64,000 bases of DNA from Glebionis coronaria (Eukaryota > Streptophyta > Magnoliopsida > Asterales > Asteraceae), in NCBI GenBank assembly GCA_025667525.1, contig CM046878.1:577634868-577698867 (forward strand). The letters run 5' to 3'. The notes below the pieces were generated by a model. That model was given only the letters and a program-made list of their open reading frames with translations. It did not search any database and was not told where the DNA came from. Made by a program: the position numbers and the translations under genes. Shown piece by piece: positions 45,350 through 57,699 of the stretch. The stretch's first letter is position 1. Each line of letters begins with the position of its first letter.

Positions 45350-45845
45350 GTTGATAATAGTCAGCAAGAGTATCACCACTTGTTTAACAGAAATTAACTT
45401 TTTGAGTATATTATACACCACACAACCATTAAAGTTTCATAAGTTTCATTTAACTTTTTCCAAACAGAAGCATCTCTCATAGTAGACCAAATATATGTTA
45501 ACATGTTAAGAAAATACATTCACAATCCAAGTAAGAACTATGATATTACACCTATCTTTAGGTAGATAACACATCACTACTATCATAATAATCCCTAAGA
45601 CAAGTACCATCAACAAAACCATATTTGTTTCTATCTTGTAAAGGAAGTTTCATAGCATTATTCACATTCTGTAGTTTTTAGGTACCAAATAATTTGAAAG
45701 GAATAAGCACAGAACTACTACTATCAATGTTTTGGACATGAAGAGGATTATTAGAATCAAGATTGTTTATTAAAATAAAAGGAGTACCCCTAACCACTAC
45801 TAGAGGCACTGGGTGGAGGGTCTCTACCAACATTAGCAACACTCA
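45350..45845 (-). pseudogene. fragment of a copia gag N-terminus
   Basis: The minus-strand reading from 45,843 shows MSVANVGRDPPPSASSSG, then NNPLHVQNIDSSSSVLIPFK, a LFGT block and RNKYGFVDGTC, with stops and frameshifts. This is the plant copia gag start, related to but distinct from the one at 25.7 kb. No LTR was identified at its right. Confidence 0.62.
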
Positions 45846-48800
45846 TATAGAATCAACCAAGCAAGCAGTAAACAAATAGTAGAGTATTGAGATGATCTTG
45901 GATGTTTATTTGGAGATGAACCAAGGTGAATGATCTTAACCATCAAATAGTATGCTTCATAGAAATCCTGTGATCTTTGACTGGCTTGTGAGGACCTATA
46001 TGTTGACGTGGCACTGAATCTCCACATGAGTATGCTATGTTAAGGGTGAATAATAGTTCCCCCAAAGTAATTTCATTAAGCCCTTCGGATATGGCTTAAT
46101 CGATATTGGGTTGGGATTAGGGTTTATGGGGATAAACAGATGGTTTTAATCCATTTTGGGTAAAGAAAAATTATTTCATATGTTTTATATATTCAAAACA
46201 TATTTAATGCATTAACCTTTCAAACTTGACAAAAACGACCGCTTAACTTGGTTTCAACTTTGTAGATCGTTGAACAATGGTAACTTTGGTCCTCCAAACT
46301 TTTGAATCAAGGCTTAGTAGAACTTTGGCAATATGAAAGCTTGGCCCCTCGACTTAATAACCTTGATATAGTTATGTTAAGCTTCATATCACTTTCCCAA
46401 AATGTTAAAACTAGTCCTTCTAGTTGTAATGACCAATTCCAAGGATTATTTTGGCATCTTTTGAACACTTTAAGGCCCCTTTATGTAATATATGATATCT
46501 CAAGGGTATAAAGTGTAAACTTGGAAAGTTGAGGGGCAAAACGGTAATTTCACATATCTTTCAGTGCAATTTGGTAAATTAAGAACTTAGGGTTTCAAAA
46601 CCCGTAAAATGACATATGGCTTCGGTTTTCTTGTACGTCTTCGTTTCTTGTGTTCGTTTTGTCTTGTTTTTGTCTTTTCCAGGTGATTTCGATATTCGTA
46701 CATGCACATACACAAACAAGAAAACAAGCATATATTGTGTATTTTTGGTGATATTTTACTTATTTTAAGCTTGTTTTACGAGAAGAAAATATGTGTAATT
46801 ATAGTCACATCATGGCCTTAGGAAGATTTTACTTCTACTTAAAAAACAGTTCAATTTGATAATTATTTGGCTAGGTATTTGGTAAAAACACCAGATAAGA
46901 TTGTTGCTTGTATTTAAGAATTTAAGTCTTGAAACTTAGGAAACTCTTAGCTATAGCCTTGATCTTATTTTGTTTTGGGTCTCCACTGCTAGGCCTTTAT
47001 ACTTTGTACTATTAGTTCAGTTTTGGTGTTTCCACTTCTTAGTATTTTGTTCATCTTTTGTTTATTTGATTCTGAGTTTATGTGATTATCTTTTCCTTTC
47101 TATATTTTTTATTGCTTATCTTATTCTTATTACACTCAAATAAGTAACTGCTTATTTGAGTTTATATAAAAAGAAAAAAAAAATTATGGGAGCAAAAAGG
47201 ACACAATAATCAAACATGTGACCTCCTCACACCCTACTCCTTATCACACACACACACACACACATAACCATCATGCCGCTAAGAAAATTTTGCAATATAG
47301 TTTGTTTTCAATTCATTTCTCCATTTTTCTTTTCTCTTTTACTATAATAAGCTGTTAAGATCTTATTCTTATGTTTCAGCTTTTCTAGACGTGCACAACT
47401 TATAATTTTGTAGTCAAAGTTGTTTTCCTAGCTTTTCTATTAGTCTCCAAAGTTTGGTTTTTTTGGTTAAGGTTTGCATAGAAAATCGATTAATTTGTCT
47501 TATTCCAAAATGCTTATTTCTAATTTTCAGCTTATAGGTTGAGTTTATTGCTCCCGTCTTTCTTCCATTGTCTTTTTAATCTTATTCCCACCCTTCCTGC
47601 AATGTTTGAGGTCATATAATTGAGTTTTTTTCAAAATGTCGACTATTTTGTCCTATTATAAACTTACTTTTTGCTAATTTCAACTTTTTACTTCAGCTTA
47701 TCTAATTTTTCATTTTTACATCTTGTTTTCTAATGTCATTCGAGGAGTCCTTGTTAAGTTTCAGTCCTTCTTGTAGCTTATTGAAGATTATAAGCTTTTG
47801 AAAGTAGCTTATTAGCTTATTCAATAAGCCCTAAGCAGTTTTAGTTAAAAAAGAGTCGAGTTTTAAACTTTCTTAGATATTCATTCAAGTATTTCTTCAC
47901 TTTCACATTTTCCATTTTCTTTAAAGTTCCTTATTGGCTTTTTGCCCAATAACGATATTTGGCCAAATTTGTACACTTGGGCTTTTTAGCCCAATTGAAT
48001 TTTTTGAATAGTTTTTTATTTTTATTTTTAAGTTTAATAAGTTTATTTTAGTTAGTTTTTCAAAAAAAATTATTTTTTGTATTATTTTAATATTTTCTCG
48101 ATTTGCGTGATTTTTATTATTTTATTATTTTAGGTAATTTTACTTTTCCATCTTCGTTTTAATTTTATCATCAATAATCTTCGATCATTTGTCCAATTCC
48201 ATGCTAAGAATCTCAAATCCATAATTTCTCCGTCAAAACAACGACTCGGGTTTAAATATCGTCTTTCGTATTAATTTATATATTACGAATATTATTTATA
48301 CACCCTATACTTTACATCGATTATTTATTATTGTGATCGTCATTTAATTCTTCTTATCTTTATTGTTTTATAATTATATGTTTATGATATTATTATACAT
48401 GTTATGTAATTCTCGTAGTTTGGTAGCATTTTTTCTATTAAAGATTTCACTTGGCTTATACCATTGTCTATAGGGATAACTGTTAAAACTTCAGAAAGGG
48501 ATTTACTAGAGGCAGGTTAGCAATTGTTCTAGCGTGTAGGGGTCGTTAGGGTCACCATCTTTGATAAAGTTGAATACTTAAAAAATACAAGAAACCTTGT
48601 GGGAGGGTTTGAATAATTACATCATAATAGTATTTGTGCTTGAATCACTGTTGGCTATATACTTGGCTAGTCACGATGATGGTAGCTGGGATTTATAAGA
48701 CATAGGGCAAGGAACGAGGTCAAAATCGAACTTGTCGATATTATTATCACTAAGCAGTTAATAGTATAATGTTGCACTAGGTTATTAAATTAGTAATTTA

Positions 48801-50210
48801 TATGTTATGTTCATTCACTTGAGTTCCTTTCTATAGTAGTTAGGAACGCAAAACATGTTAAACATGTGCATATCATATCTCTTAAGTTAATAATTTTATG
48901 TTTACTGATGAAAACGGAAAAAAGGACAAAACATAAAAAAACTTACGAACATGTAAAAAATCGGAAGAAAACGTAAAAAAAATCAACTTAGTAATAAGAT
49001 ATAACTATTTAGACTATTGGGCTTTTGGTCCAATACTAAGAACCATTTTACCCATTTGACCCAAACTTTATTTCACAAAAAATGGGGTGACTCATTTGAC
49101 ATATCACTCTACTTTATCTCAACCCACTCCAACCCACAAGGTTGTCAAATTAACCCAAATTGACCTATTTTTGGTGAAATTGGTTGAAATTGCCACTCTA
49201 GTCGTGTACCACTATATCAATTTTCTCTTTTGTCTAATTAGACCACTAGGATTAATATAATGTAGCAATCACTTAATCAACAATGCAATATGTCTTATTT
49301 CCAAGCTTTCTTGGTACAATGTCATTTTAGTTAGATAATTAGGCAATTCGAGTCGTCCCATCATCGATCTTGGATTTACCATTAATATATTACACACGAC
49401 AAGATCCTTTGCTCGTTAGTGTGTCGATATGTAGATCAAGTTTTATAAATGTAAAACTTTATAGGATAATTTCTTTATAATAAAATACGCATCGGTTTGT
49501 AATAATTTTAGTGATAAGTTGGTTTTGACTGTCCGAACCTTGAAGGAAATGGAAATGAAAAATAAGTTATTCTTATTGAATACGAGTGGAAACCTCCTTA
49601 TTGTGGTACATGTTTGATATAATAAACGTTTTGTTGATGTGAAAAGAAAGTAACTAGGTGACAATAACTAAAGGACCAAAAATTTAAAACTGGTTTCGTT
49701 GAAGAAAAACCTATTTATCAACGAACAAGTACCTCTCCAAATTCAAACATATTTTGGCCAGCTTTGACATGAGAACCGTTAAATATCTTCTTTAAGATAG
49801 CCTATCAATTCCTTGATACGACCTTGTAAAAATTGTTCATTCGTTAGATGTTGCACCTATATTGAAACGAAACAGAAACAAATTACTATAAGTTAACACA
49901 AATAGAAAAATTGTTATTGCATTTCACTAATCTAATAATCAGTTTCTAGTGTTTGTGTACATTAAAACAAAAACATCTCAAGGGTCAAACAATTGGTTTT
50001 GCATAAGTATATCAGAACTAGATTCAATAGAACGCTTTTTTAACAACGAGTTAGTAGTTAGTGATTCGAGCTTACAGTGACATCCAATTGAGCAGTATCC
50101 AAGTCTCGAACCTTCTCCTTAAAGGATAAAACCCAATCACACATAACTCTCAATTAACCAAAAAATTTTCAACCATTCAAACAGCTGATCGTTTGATTCT
50201 CACGACTCTT
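45846..50210. other. 4.4 kb without a supported gene
   Basis: AT-rich sequence. 46,050-46,720 reads like old LTR or intron material without coding signal. A (CA)n microsatellite lies at 47,245-47,264. 47,300-48,400 is T-rich. 48,960-49,190 has repeated ACCCATTTGACCC-type words typical of small plant transposons, but no ends were found. One exon-like stretch at 49,787-49,859 (minus) is discussed under findings. Confidence 0.4.
47245..47264. repeat. (CA)n microsatellite
   Basis: Ten CA units in noncoding sequence. Confidence 0.9.
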
Positions 50211-50593
50211 TGTAAAAACTTGTAAATCGAACCTTATATCAACCAAGAACACAGATTATAGAGAACCCAACCAACCTCCCCTTGGCTCACTTTTATTAAT
50301 CAATGAATTTACAATATTCAGTACAAAACAAGAACAAGGTCTCTTTGAAAACTCACAAGATCAAAACGTATTGATCTTAACAATCTCACACACTTTTTAC
50401 ACAGAGTGAATATAAGAAAAATGAAAGATAAAAATAAAACGAGGTAGGTAGGAGTATATATACTCCACACTCAAATTGTTTCTCTTCTAGTCCTCCAAGT
50501 ATAAGAAACAGCATCTCAGTTGTAATAAGCCTCCTTAGACTTTGACCACTTGACATATCTAGTCCTTCAGGTTACGACTTATATCACCTAACA
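50211..50593 (-). repeat. 3' LTR of a second minus-strand copia element
   Basis: 383 bp, same family as 26,390-26,791. On the minus strand it starts TGTTAGGTGATATAAG and ends AGTTTTTACA. The polypurine tract ATGGGGGAG lies just to its right (50,594-50,602). Left flank is CTCTT. Confidence 0.88.
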
Positions 50594-50986
50594 CTCCCCC
50601 ATAAGTCTTAACCTGCAAAACCATTAAATACACCAAGCATACTACAAAACTTTTTATGATCAGAAATTAACAATCCTTTTGTAAATATATCAGCAATATT
50701 AATTTCAGATTTAACTTTCAAAGGTTTGATAAAACATGCAGATATTTTATCTCTTAAAAAATAAAAGTCAATTTCAAAATGTTTACTTTTTTCATGAAGT
50801 ACAGAATTTAAAGAAATTTGAATGACAGAGTTATTATCACAATTCATACAAATAGGCAACATCACATCCAATTTCAGATCACAAAGAATTTTATGAATCC
50901 ACATAACTTCACAGCAAACATTACACATAGCCATGTATTCAGCCTCAGTGGAAGATCTAGAAACAACACTTTTTTTCTTACTCTTC
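50594..50986 (-). pseudogene. copia RNase H C-terminus
   Basis: The minus strand reads KSKKKSVVSRSSTEAEYMAM, the copia RNase H signature. It continues through WIHKILCDL, CDNNSVIQI, HEKSKHFEIDFYFLRDKI and NIADIFTKG to a stop at 50,608. The readable frame is undamaged but truncated upstream, where a gypsy LTR begins at 50,987. Confidence 0.88.
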
Positions 50987-52674
50987 TATAACATCCAGTA
51001 ATTTTGACTAATGTAATATCTATGTTCATAAATAAAGAGGTATTTTGCTAAGAAAAGTTTTCATTTTACTATGGTATGTGACTAAATTGTTGAATATATG
51101 GATCCTCACTATCTCAATTGCCACTTCAACATATGCCTATATGTTATAAACACTATGTATATATCAAGTCTGAGTTCAAAAAGTAACTATATGTATATAC
51201 AATGAATAAGAATAACTCAAATACAACAAGGATACCCTAAATTCCTAAAAGAACCTTAGAAACCCTAGAAATCCCTTATAAACTAATGTTTCAAGCAATA
51301 TAACTACATAATATCTATGTACTATTATCAAATACACTATACTAATTATAATCCATCCTATAAAGGAAAGGTAATTGATTACAAAACACTAATATTCACT
51401 AATCTCAAGCTAATTACAAGTAAATGACCTAGTAACCAAGATTAGCATATAAAATCCATTTTATAATGAATTAGAGTCAAATATTTTGCAACTAATTATA
51501 AAACTCAACTAATTATCATAATAATTTTATACATTTACCTCAAACTAAGTTACAAATTATTAAAGCACAAAGTACAAGTTTTCAAAGCATAGGACCCTAA
51601 GCTTACTTAATTCTCCCTAAGATATGATCAACATATACAAACCCTTAAAATAAGAAAGTAGAATACTTAGAAGTAATAAACATATCATATAAGACTTAGA
51701 ACAAGTGTTCAAGATGATATAAACCCTAATTACCCAAGATAGAAAGTTATTAGGCTTAATGACCTAGAAACCCTTATATTAAGAAATCTACATAGAACCA
51801 TTACCTAGTCTTTTAGGACAAGTATACAAACACTCATAGCACTTAATTTAGGTTATAAGATTATATTAAGACAATGTACAAGTATCCAAAAGCACAAGGT
51901 ACAATATTTTAATGCATGACTTGTAAATTAGGTCAAAATAGGTATTTTCACTCTTTAGACATGTTTGCTCAAACTAAGCTATCAAACCAAGTGTGAAAAC
52001 TCATTGGACACATAAAACACAATGTCTAGGATCCAAATAAAGTGTAGACCAGTATCTAAGAGGAGGATAATGACTTTTACTAAGATTTAAACCTAGATCA
52101 TTAAAAACCCTAATCTACATAGGTTTTCTTCCTATTTTCACATCAAACCTTTGTTAACCTTCAAACCAAAGACCCAAATCTTCTAAACACAATGTATATA
52201 CCCTAATGAAACACTAATTACTCACTAATCAATTTTCTAAGTCCCTAATCACAAAAATTACAAAGTATAAGTTACAAGCCTTAGATTTAGGACCCAGTTT
52301 TACTTTTTCCCTCCAAAACCTTGTCTAAACCTTTTCCCTCCCAATTTTAAACCTCAAAAAATATATTTTACATAATGTAAGATATTTTCTGGGTGAAAAG
52401 TAGTTGCATCGCCTACTAGAAGCTAAACATCACCATTCTTATCTAAACCTTGCCGTGACACATTTTAGACCACAAGACCTTGATATTTTCTTCCTAGACT
52501 CTACAAACATGCATAGACCTTCACTAGATATCCTTAGTTACTAAGTTGTCCTTGTTACACGTTTAAGGCCTTAGCTTGGAGCCTAAGTGTTGGAAAAACT
52601 ATAAATAGGGCCGAATGAACAACATGGAGACTTGTACCCTGTTTCCTTTGTATATCCTACCCATTCTTCATATC
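50987..52674 (+). repeat. 5' LTR (U3 and start of R) of a plus-strand gypsy element, first piece
   Basis: It starts TATAACATCCAGTAATTTTG, close to the TGTAACATCC start of many plant gypsy LTRs with one changed base, at the exact point where copia sequence stops. A strong TATA box (CTATAAATAG, 52,599-52,608) marks the promoter. It is interrupted at 52,675 by another LTR element and seems to resume near 57,700. The link between the pieces is inferred from position, orientation and the PBS at 59,471. Confidence 0.55.
52599..52608 (+). promoter_or_regulatory. TATA box in the gypsy LTR
   Basis: CTATAAATAG, a consensus plant TATA box. The downstream insertion at 52,675 lies only about 40 bp after the expected start site. 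Confidence 0.55.
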
Positions 52675-52688
52675 TGTAGAAACCAGAA

Positions 52689-52702
52689 GGGGGGGGGGGG
52701 GG
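52689..52702 (+). repeat. G14 homopolymer
   Basis: Fourteen consecutive G at a position where the partner repeat (near 56,027) has only five. Confidence 0.95.
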
Positions 52703-53113
52703 TTGAATAGTTTCTCTTCAGTTTACGTTCTAAGTAAATTTCTTTCAATTAGGTTTGTCTCAAAACTACCTTTTACTTGAAAGCTAGTTGCAAAATTAGA
52801 TTCAATTCTAATGCATTAACAATCACAAGTAATAGATGTGACCGATATGATAGTAAGAGTAAGTAAAGAGTAAGGAAAGAAACGACCTAATTGGAAGACA
52901 CCAAGATTTATAGTGGTTCGGAAACAAAGCTCTATCTTCGTTCCTACTCCACTACTCGAGTACACCTTACTCGAGATTTTCACTATATCCACAAGCTCCC
53001 TTCTTGGCGGAGAAAACCTTACCACGTCGCTTACATTATTTTCTGACACTAAGATAAATGTCGTGACCTAGAATCATGACACGATTGACCGGATGAAAGC
53101 GAGAAAGATCGAG

Positions 53114-53926
53114 CTAAGAAAACTCTTCACCAACCTTTTTGGAAAGGCGAGTAAGGAGCATGGCATAAGAGAGATTTGTGGTTGGTCGAGAGAGAGCATA
53201 GTTAATTCGTCGAGCGATGTAAAATGCGAGATTGTACTTGGTGTCGGTAAAGATGCAACATAACATATGTGCCATACACGCCGGGATATGATCCCGGTTT
53301 TCACCAAGACAAAATACGTTTTCCCTAAGAATGGCGGCCCATCGGACCAAAGAACCATTAAGTTTGCTTTCGAGTATCTCATGGCGATTTAAAGATCTCT
53401 TAGAAGAGTGGATACTTCCAACAACGGTTGAGCTACGCTCTTTGGTAATGGTGTCAAGGATGAGATCAAGTTCTAGCTCTTCGTCGTCATTTGGAGCACT
53501 ATCAGAAGACTCAGTTAAAGCATCAAGTTTCCAAGCATCGATGAACTGACAAGTACCAACAAATGGCACACCAAGAGTCGCGCCAAAGGCCTCGAGAGAG
53601 TATTGGATGAGCTTACCGTTTAAGGTGAACCTAACAAATACTCCATTATCATTATAGACAAGAGAGTATCCGCTAAAGAACTCAAAGAGAAATTCAGGGT
53701 AAATATCTTCTTTGATATATAACAAACAATCAAAGCTAATTTGAGCAAACATTGTTTTGATGTATGTATAACCCCTAATGTCATCTTTGACAACTCTACC
53801 CTCATGAAAGCAACGATTTTGGAGTGAATGAAAGGTATTGGCAAGGGTTGGTGAGCGACAAAGGTCGGCAAGGTTTGGCATATAATTTCTAGTATTTCGG
53901 TGGTCTTTATGGTATTCCGAAGGCAT
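53114..53926 (-). CDS. putative plant transposon protein domain ORF, 270 codons
   Basis: The only long ORF of the element at 52,675-57,710. The readable core includes DDIRGYTYIKTMFAQ, an FGATLGVPF block, RHEILESKLNGSLVRWAAIL and IPACMAHMLCCIFTDTKYN. I recognise this as the 'putative plant transposon protein' domain (Pfam PF20167-like) found in many plant retroelements. Its biochemical role is not established. The product is soluble-looking, with an acidic SSDSAPNDDEELELD patch near residue 145. It ends EEFS at a normal stop. A 5' UTR or further exon may lie right of 53,926. Confidence 0.65.
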   Translation of the reverse strand: MPSEYHKDHRNTRNYMPNLADLCRSPTLANTFHSLQNRCFHEGRVVKDDIRGYTYIKTMFAQISFDCLLYIKEDIYPEFLFEFFSGYSLVYNDNGVFVRFTLNGKLIQYSLEAFGATLGVPFVGTCQFIDAWKLDALTESSDSAPNDDEELELDLILDTITKERSSTVVGSIHSSKRSLNRHEILESKLNGSLVRWAAILRENVFCLGENRDHIPACMAHMLCCIFTDTKYNLAFYIARRINYALSRPTTNLSYAMLLTRLSKKVGEEFS

Positions 53927-55989
53927 GCTAAGTTACCTATAAACAAAACAAAAATATTTCCCAATCACTCATATGCTACATAATGACCAAAAATCAAAAT
54001 CATGTGAAATGTGTTTGAACAAATAATTGTCAAACGAAGGATTAATCCTTATCATTTCCATGTTCAGAAAGAACCAAATTCATCATTGACAATAACATAT
54101 AAACAATGTAATATCAACCATGAATTTTGAACAAAGGTTTTTCAAAAACATTTTTGGGTAAGCATTAACAATGCAATTATCAATTTGTTCATGGGTTCCT
54201 AACAATTCCATCATTTAACCAAAAATATTTAGTCAAAATTCGGATTGTTCTACAAGTGGGTTTTAGTAAAATCTCAATGAATTCGAACCTAAGTAATCAT
54301 AGTGATATAACTATGTCAACCCATATTCCTATCAAGGTTTTAATTCAACATTAATTTTAAAAATACCCGATTATGAAAATAAAAACCCTAAAACAAATTA
54401 ATTGAATTTGAATGAATTAACTTGCAATTAATTGATGTTGGAAGAGGGATGAGTGAAACCCACGACTTAGAATCAATTAATCTTGAGTGATTTGGTGTTT
54501 TTGAAGGTTCAACAATGGAGGAATGAAGAAATTCGTCGCCTTCTATAGAGAAGAAAGGGAGGGTTTGTTTGAAATAGTGTTTTTTATTAAACAACGATTA
54601 CTTTAGTCATCTGGTGGGGCCGCAGTGCCTTATCGATAAGGAGTCGTGGTTTAGCACCGTGACAATTAAGGATCCGCCGATAGTGGCATGTTTTTAACAA
54701 AGAAAAACAAAGAAATTTTCAAAACCAAGTTTTTCTAAAATACTTAAAATATATCTTAAGCCATTTGGAAATCATTAGACCACTTCAATACTAGGTGATA
54801 ATGCCTAAGTGAAGGATTATGAGTGGAATCGAGATCGAAAGAGATCGAAACGGAGAAACGATTACTCGTAGCAAAGAAGAAAAAGATAGAGGACCCAAGG
54901 GGAGTGAATCAAGACCAAGGTCAATGCTCAAGATACAAGTGACAATCTTTAAGTAGCGGAAACGAAGAGCTTGTGTCATTTATAGTGGTTTAAGACGTTC
55001 CTTTCCGGCGAAAGCTTAAACGGCTTTGGTAATGAACTATATCAAGCAATTTTGTACAAAATAGATTAATATCATTTTCAAGAGTAGTCTTAATGCTATT
55101 TAAAACAATGAGGAAAATATAGATTCACCTTTTCTCCCACATTATCGGACAATTATTATTGTTAGGGATAACAATAACAACATCCTTGGAATATTTCAAT
55201 TCCAAATATGTAATATCTTACCTACAACTTATGGAGTAGTTTGGTATCTCAAGGGATTAATTAATCATCCTAGAGATGAGCTCAGTTGCACATATTACAC
55301 ATGATATAAGGCCTACTAACCGTATGGGTGCAAACCATGGAAATCATGCTTGATACTTTAAGCTACTACTAACTCACCCTACATCTCTAAAGTGAGTCAA
55401 GTATCCAAGCAATGAAGGTTTGAGATGATATGAGAATAGACTCACATATCACAAACAAATGTCAAGGCAAGGATGCCAAGAACAATCATATAGTCAAGTA
55501 ATGATCAAAATAATGATCAATAGGGTGTGTGGAAGGACAAAAACGTACCTTAGCTGCAAAGAGCACTCCAAGACTTCAAGGAGCTAATGCAAAACCCAAA
55601 CTTGACTAAAGTGACTACTAAGTCTTCAAGGACTAGTATCACTCTCATCCATCTTGGCATCATCATTCAATGATGTTGGGAATCATAGAAGATGAGTCTT
55701 CTACAAGTGTAAGTAACTCAATCCACAATCACTTAAGTGATTAATCTTCATGAGTACCTACACATATCAAAATACAAACTAGTAGATACATTTCAAGGAT
55801 AAATCTAAAATGTATAAATACTACTAATCTGGATGAGATGCAATATTACCAATTAAAAGGCCTATTTTCAATGAAATTTTTTTTTTAACCAAAGAGAAAC
55901 TTTAGTACAACGAAACCTTTTAATTTTAGGGGACAATGAATCGATCAAACTTTTAAAGTACAATATACTTCAAACATCTTGAGTGACCA
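53927..55989 (-). other. noncoding leader of the minus-strand LTR element
   Basis: No supported ORF. A CGCAGTGCCTTATCGATAAGG block at 54,620 resembles GCGGTGCCTTATCACTAAGG at 57,230. TTTATAGTGGTTTAAGACG at 54,980 resembles the TTTATAGTGGTTCGG of the terminal repeats. This suggests that older LTR-type sequence is embedded here. Confidence 0.45.
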
Positions 55990-56002
55990 TCGCTCTGATA
56001 CC
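55990..56002 (-). promoter_or_regulatory. primer-binding site of the minus-strand LTR element
   Basis: The minus strand reads TGGTATCAGAGCG, matching the initiator tRNA-Met PBS, three bases from the repeat that starts at 56,005. Confidence 0.85.
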
Positions 56003-56410
56003 AATTGCAGAAACTAGAAAGGGTAGAGGGGGTTGAATAGTTTCTCTTCAGTTTACGTCCTAATTAAAATTCCTTTCAATTATGTTTATATCAAAGCTAC
56101 CTTTTACTTGAAAGCTAGTTCCATAATGATTAGATTCAATTCTAATGCATTAACAATGACAAGTAATAGATGTGAACGATATGATAGTAAGAGTAAGTAA
56201 AGAGTAAGGAAAGAAACGACCTAATAAGAAGACACCAAGATTTATAGTGGTTCGGAAAATCTTCGTTCATACTCCACTCCTCGAGTACACCTTACTCAAG
56301 ATTTCCACTATATCCACAAGCTCCCTTCTTGGCGGAGAAAACCTTACAACGTCGCTTACATTATTTTCCGACACTAAGCTAAATGTTGAGACCTAATCTT
56401 AGCTAGGACT

Positions 56411-56638
56411 AATCTACATAACGTCACCCACTTCACCATTTTATGACACAATGCTAGATGTAGCTTTCTAATCGAAAGATAGAACCAATCTTCACAACGT
56501 TGCCTACTTCACCATTAAACGACACAAGGCTAGATGTCGAGTTCTAATCGAAAGGTAGAACCAATCTTTACAACGTTGCCTACTTCACCATTTTACGACA
56601 CAAGGCTAGATGTAGAGTTCTAATCAAAAGGTAGAACC
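56411..56638. repeat. three tandem units of 76 bp
   Basis: Units start at about 56,411, 56,487 and 56,563. They share ACTTCACCATT, CGACACAAGGCTAGATGT and TTCTAATC.AAAG.TAGAACC. The last two differ at only a few positions. Confidence 0.9.
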
Positions 56639-56664
56639 AATCTTCACGACTCTTCACTTTGAAG

Positions 56665-56772
56665 CTAAGTGAGAACTTCACAAGACACAACTACAAATCA
56701 CTTTATAGTTTAGTGAGAACTCACAAGACGCAACCACATCACTTTATAGTTTAGTGAGAACTCACAACTCAC
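56665..56772. repeat. tandem repeats of about 45 bp
   Basis: ATCACTTTATAGTTTAGTGA followed by GAACTCACAA occurs twice, plus a partial AAGTGAGAACTTCACAAGAC at the left. Confidence 0.8.
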
Positions 56773-57699
56773 AACTATTACAAATCAAAAAAACAAATAT
56801 CCAAGTATACATATGTAACTTGGATCTACACAACACAAATCCAACTATACACATATACAATGGATTTACACAAGACTTGATCCATGTATTCACAATTACA
56901 TTGGATCTACACAAGACTCAAATAAAACAAATGATGAACATGACTAGATCTTTAGGAGAGGACGATCTTCATCAAGGCTTCATCTTTAATCACATCACAA
57001 GTGTGTGAGTGATCTTCTCTTTTGACAAGGTAAAGAAGGAGACTAAGGAGATAATCATAAGTAAACATACTTAACATATTAAGTGATCATTTACAAATAA
57101 TTAGAAATTAGAGAGGAAAAGGATAGCAGAAACAGTGTCTAAAAAGGGTTGTGGAAAATGCAGAGTTAATCCACTATTTATAGGAGACAAAGGCCAACGA
57201 CTCTCTGAGCACGGTTCCCTAATTGTGCTTGCGGTGCCTTATCACTAAGGATCCGCATAGGCATTTAAGGATCCGTGCTCATAGACTATGCTCCCTTTTG
57301 TCTTTTAGTAGGGGAGTAATATCTGAGGTAAGTTTTTACCTTCAAATGATATTCTTATGGCATTTGGAATATGCCATATTCAAATTTACATTTTCCATTT
57401 TAATAAAATATTTTCTTATAAAGAAAGTTTATTAAAAAATCTTTTGTCACATTTGACAAAATGTAAGTTTAGGATTAATCACTTTTATCATCACTAATCA
57501 TGATTAAGATATGATATTTCAATACTTCAATGATTATTACCTTGATGATAGTGTTTGCTAAATATTCGTCTTATGATTGTATTTGACGATAAATGTCTTT
57601 TTAATTTGTCGTGATCAAAACTAGGAAAGATTAGTTAACACTAATAATGTTTTTAGGCATTACTTTGAATTAATAATCTCCACTTATATATACATCCTA

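Noticed and set aside
48960..49190. Small DNA transposon suggested by ACCCATTTGACCC words
   Set aside because: No terminal inverted repeats or target duplications could be found.
8969..50986. The two copia pieces joined by one gypsy insertion
   Set aside because: The flanking gypsy LTRs at 8,968 and 50,987 differ in sequence and the copia breakpoints are about 40 codons apart, so a single insertion does not fit.
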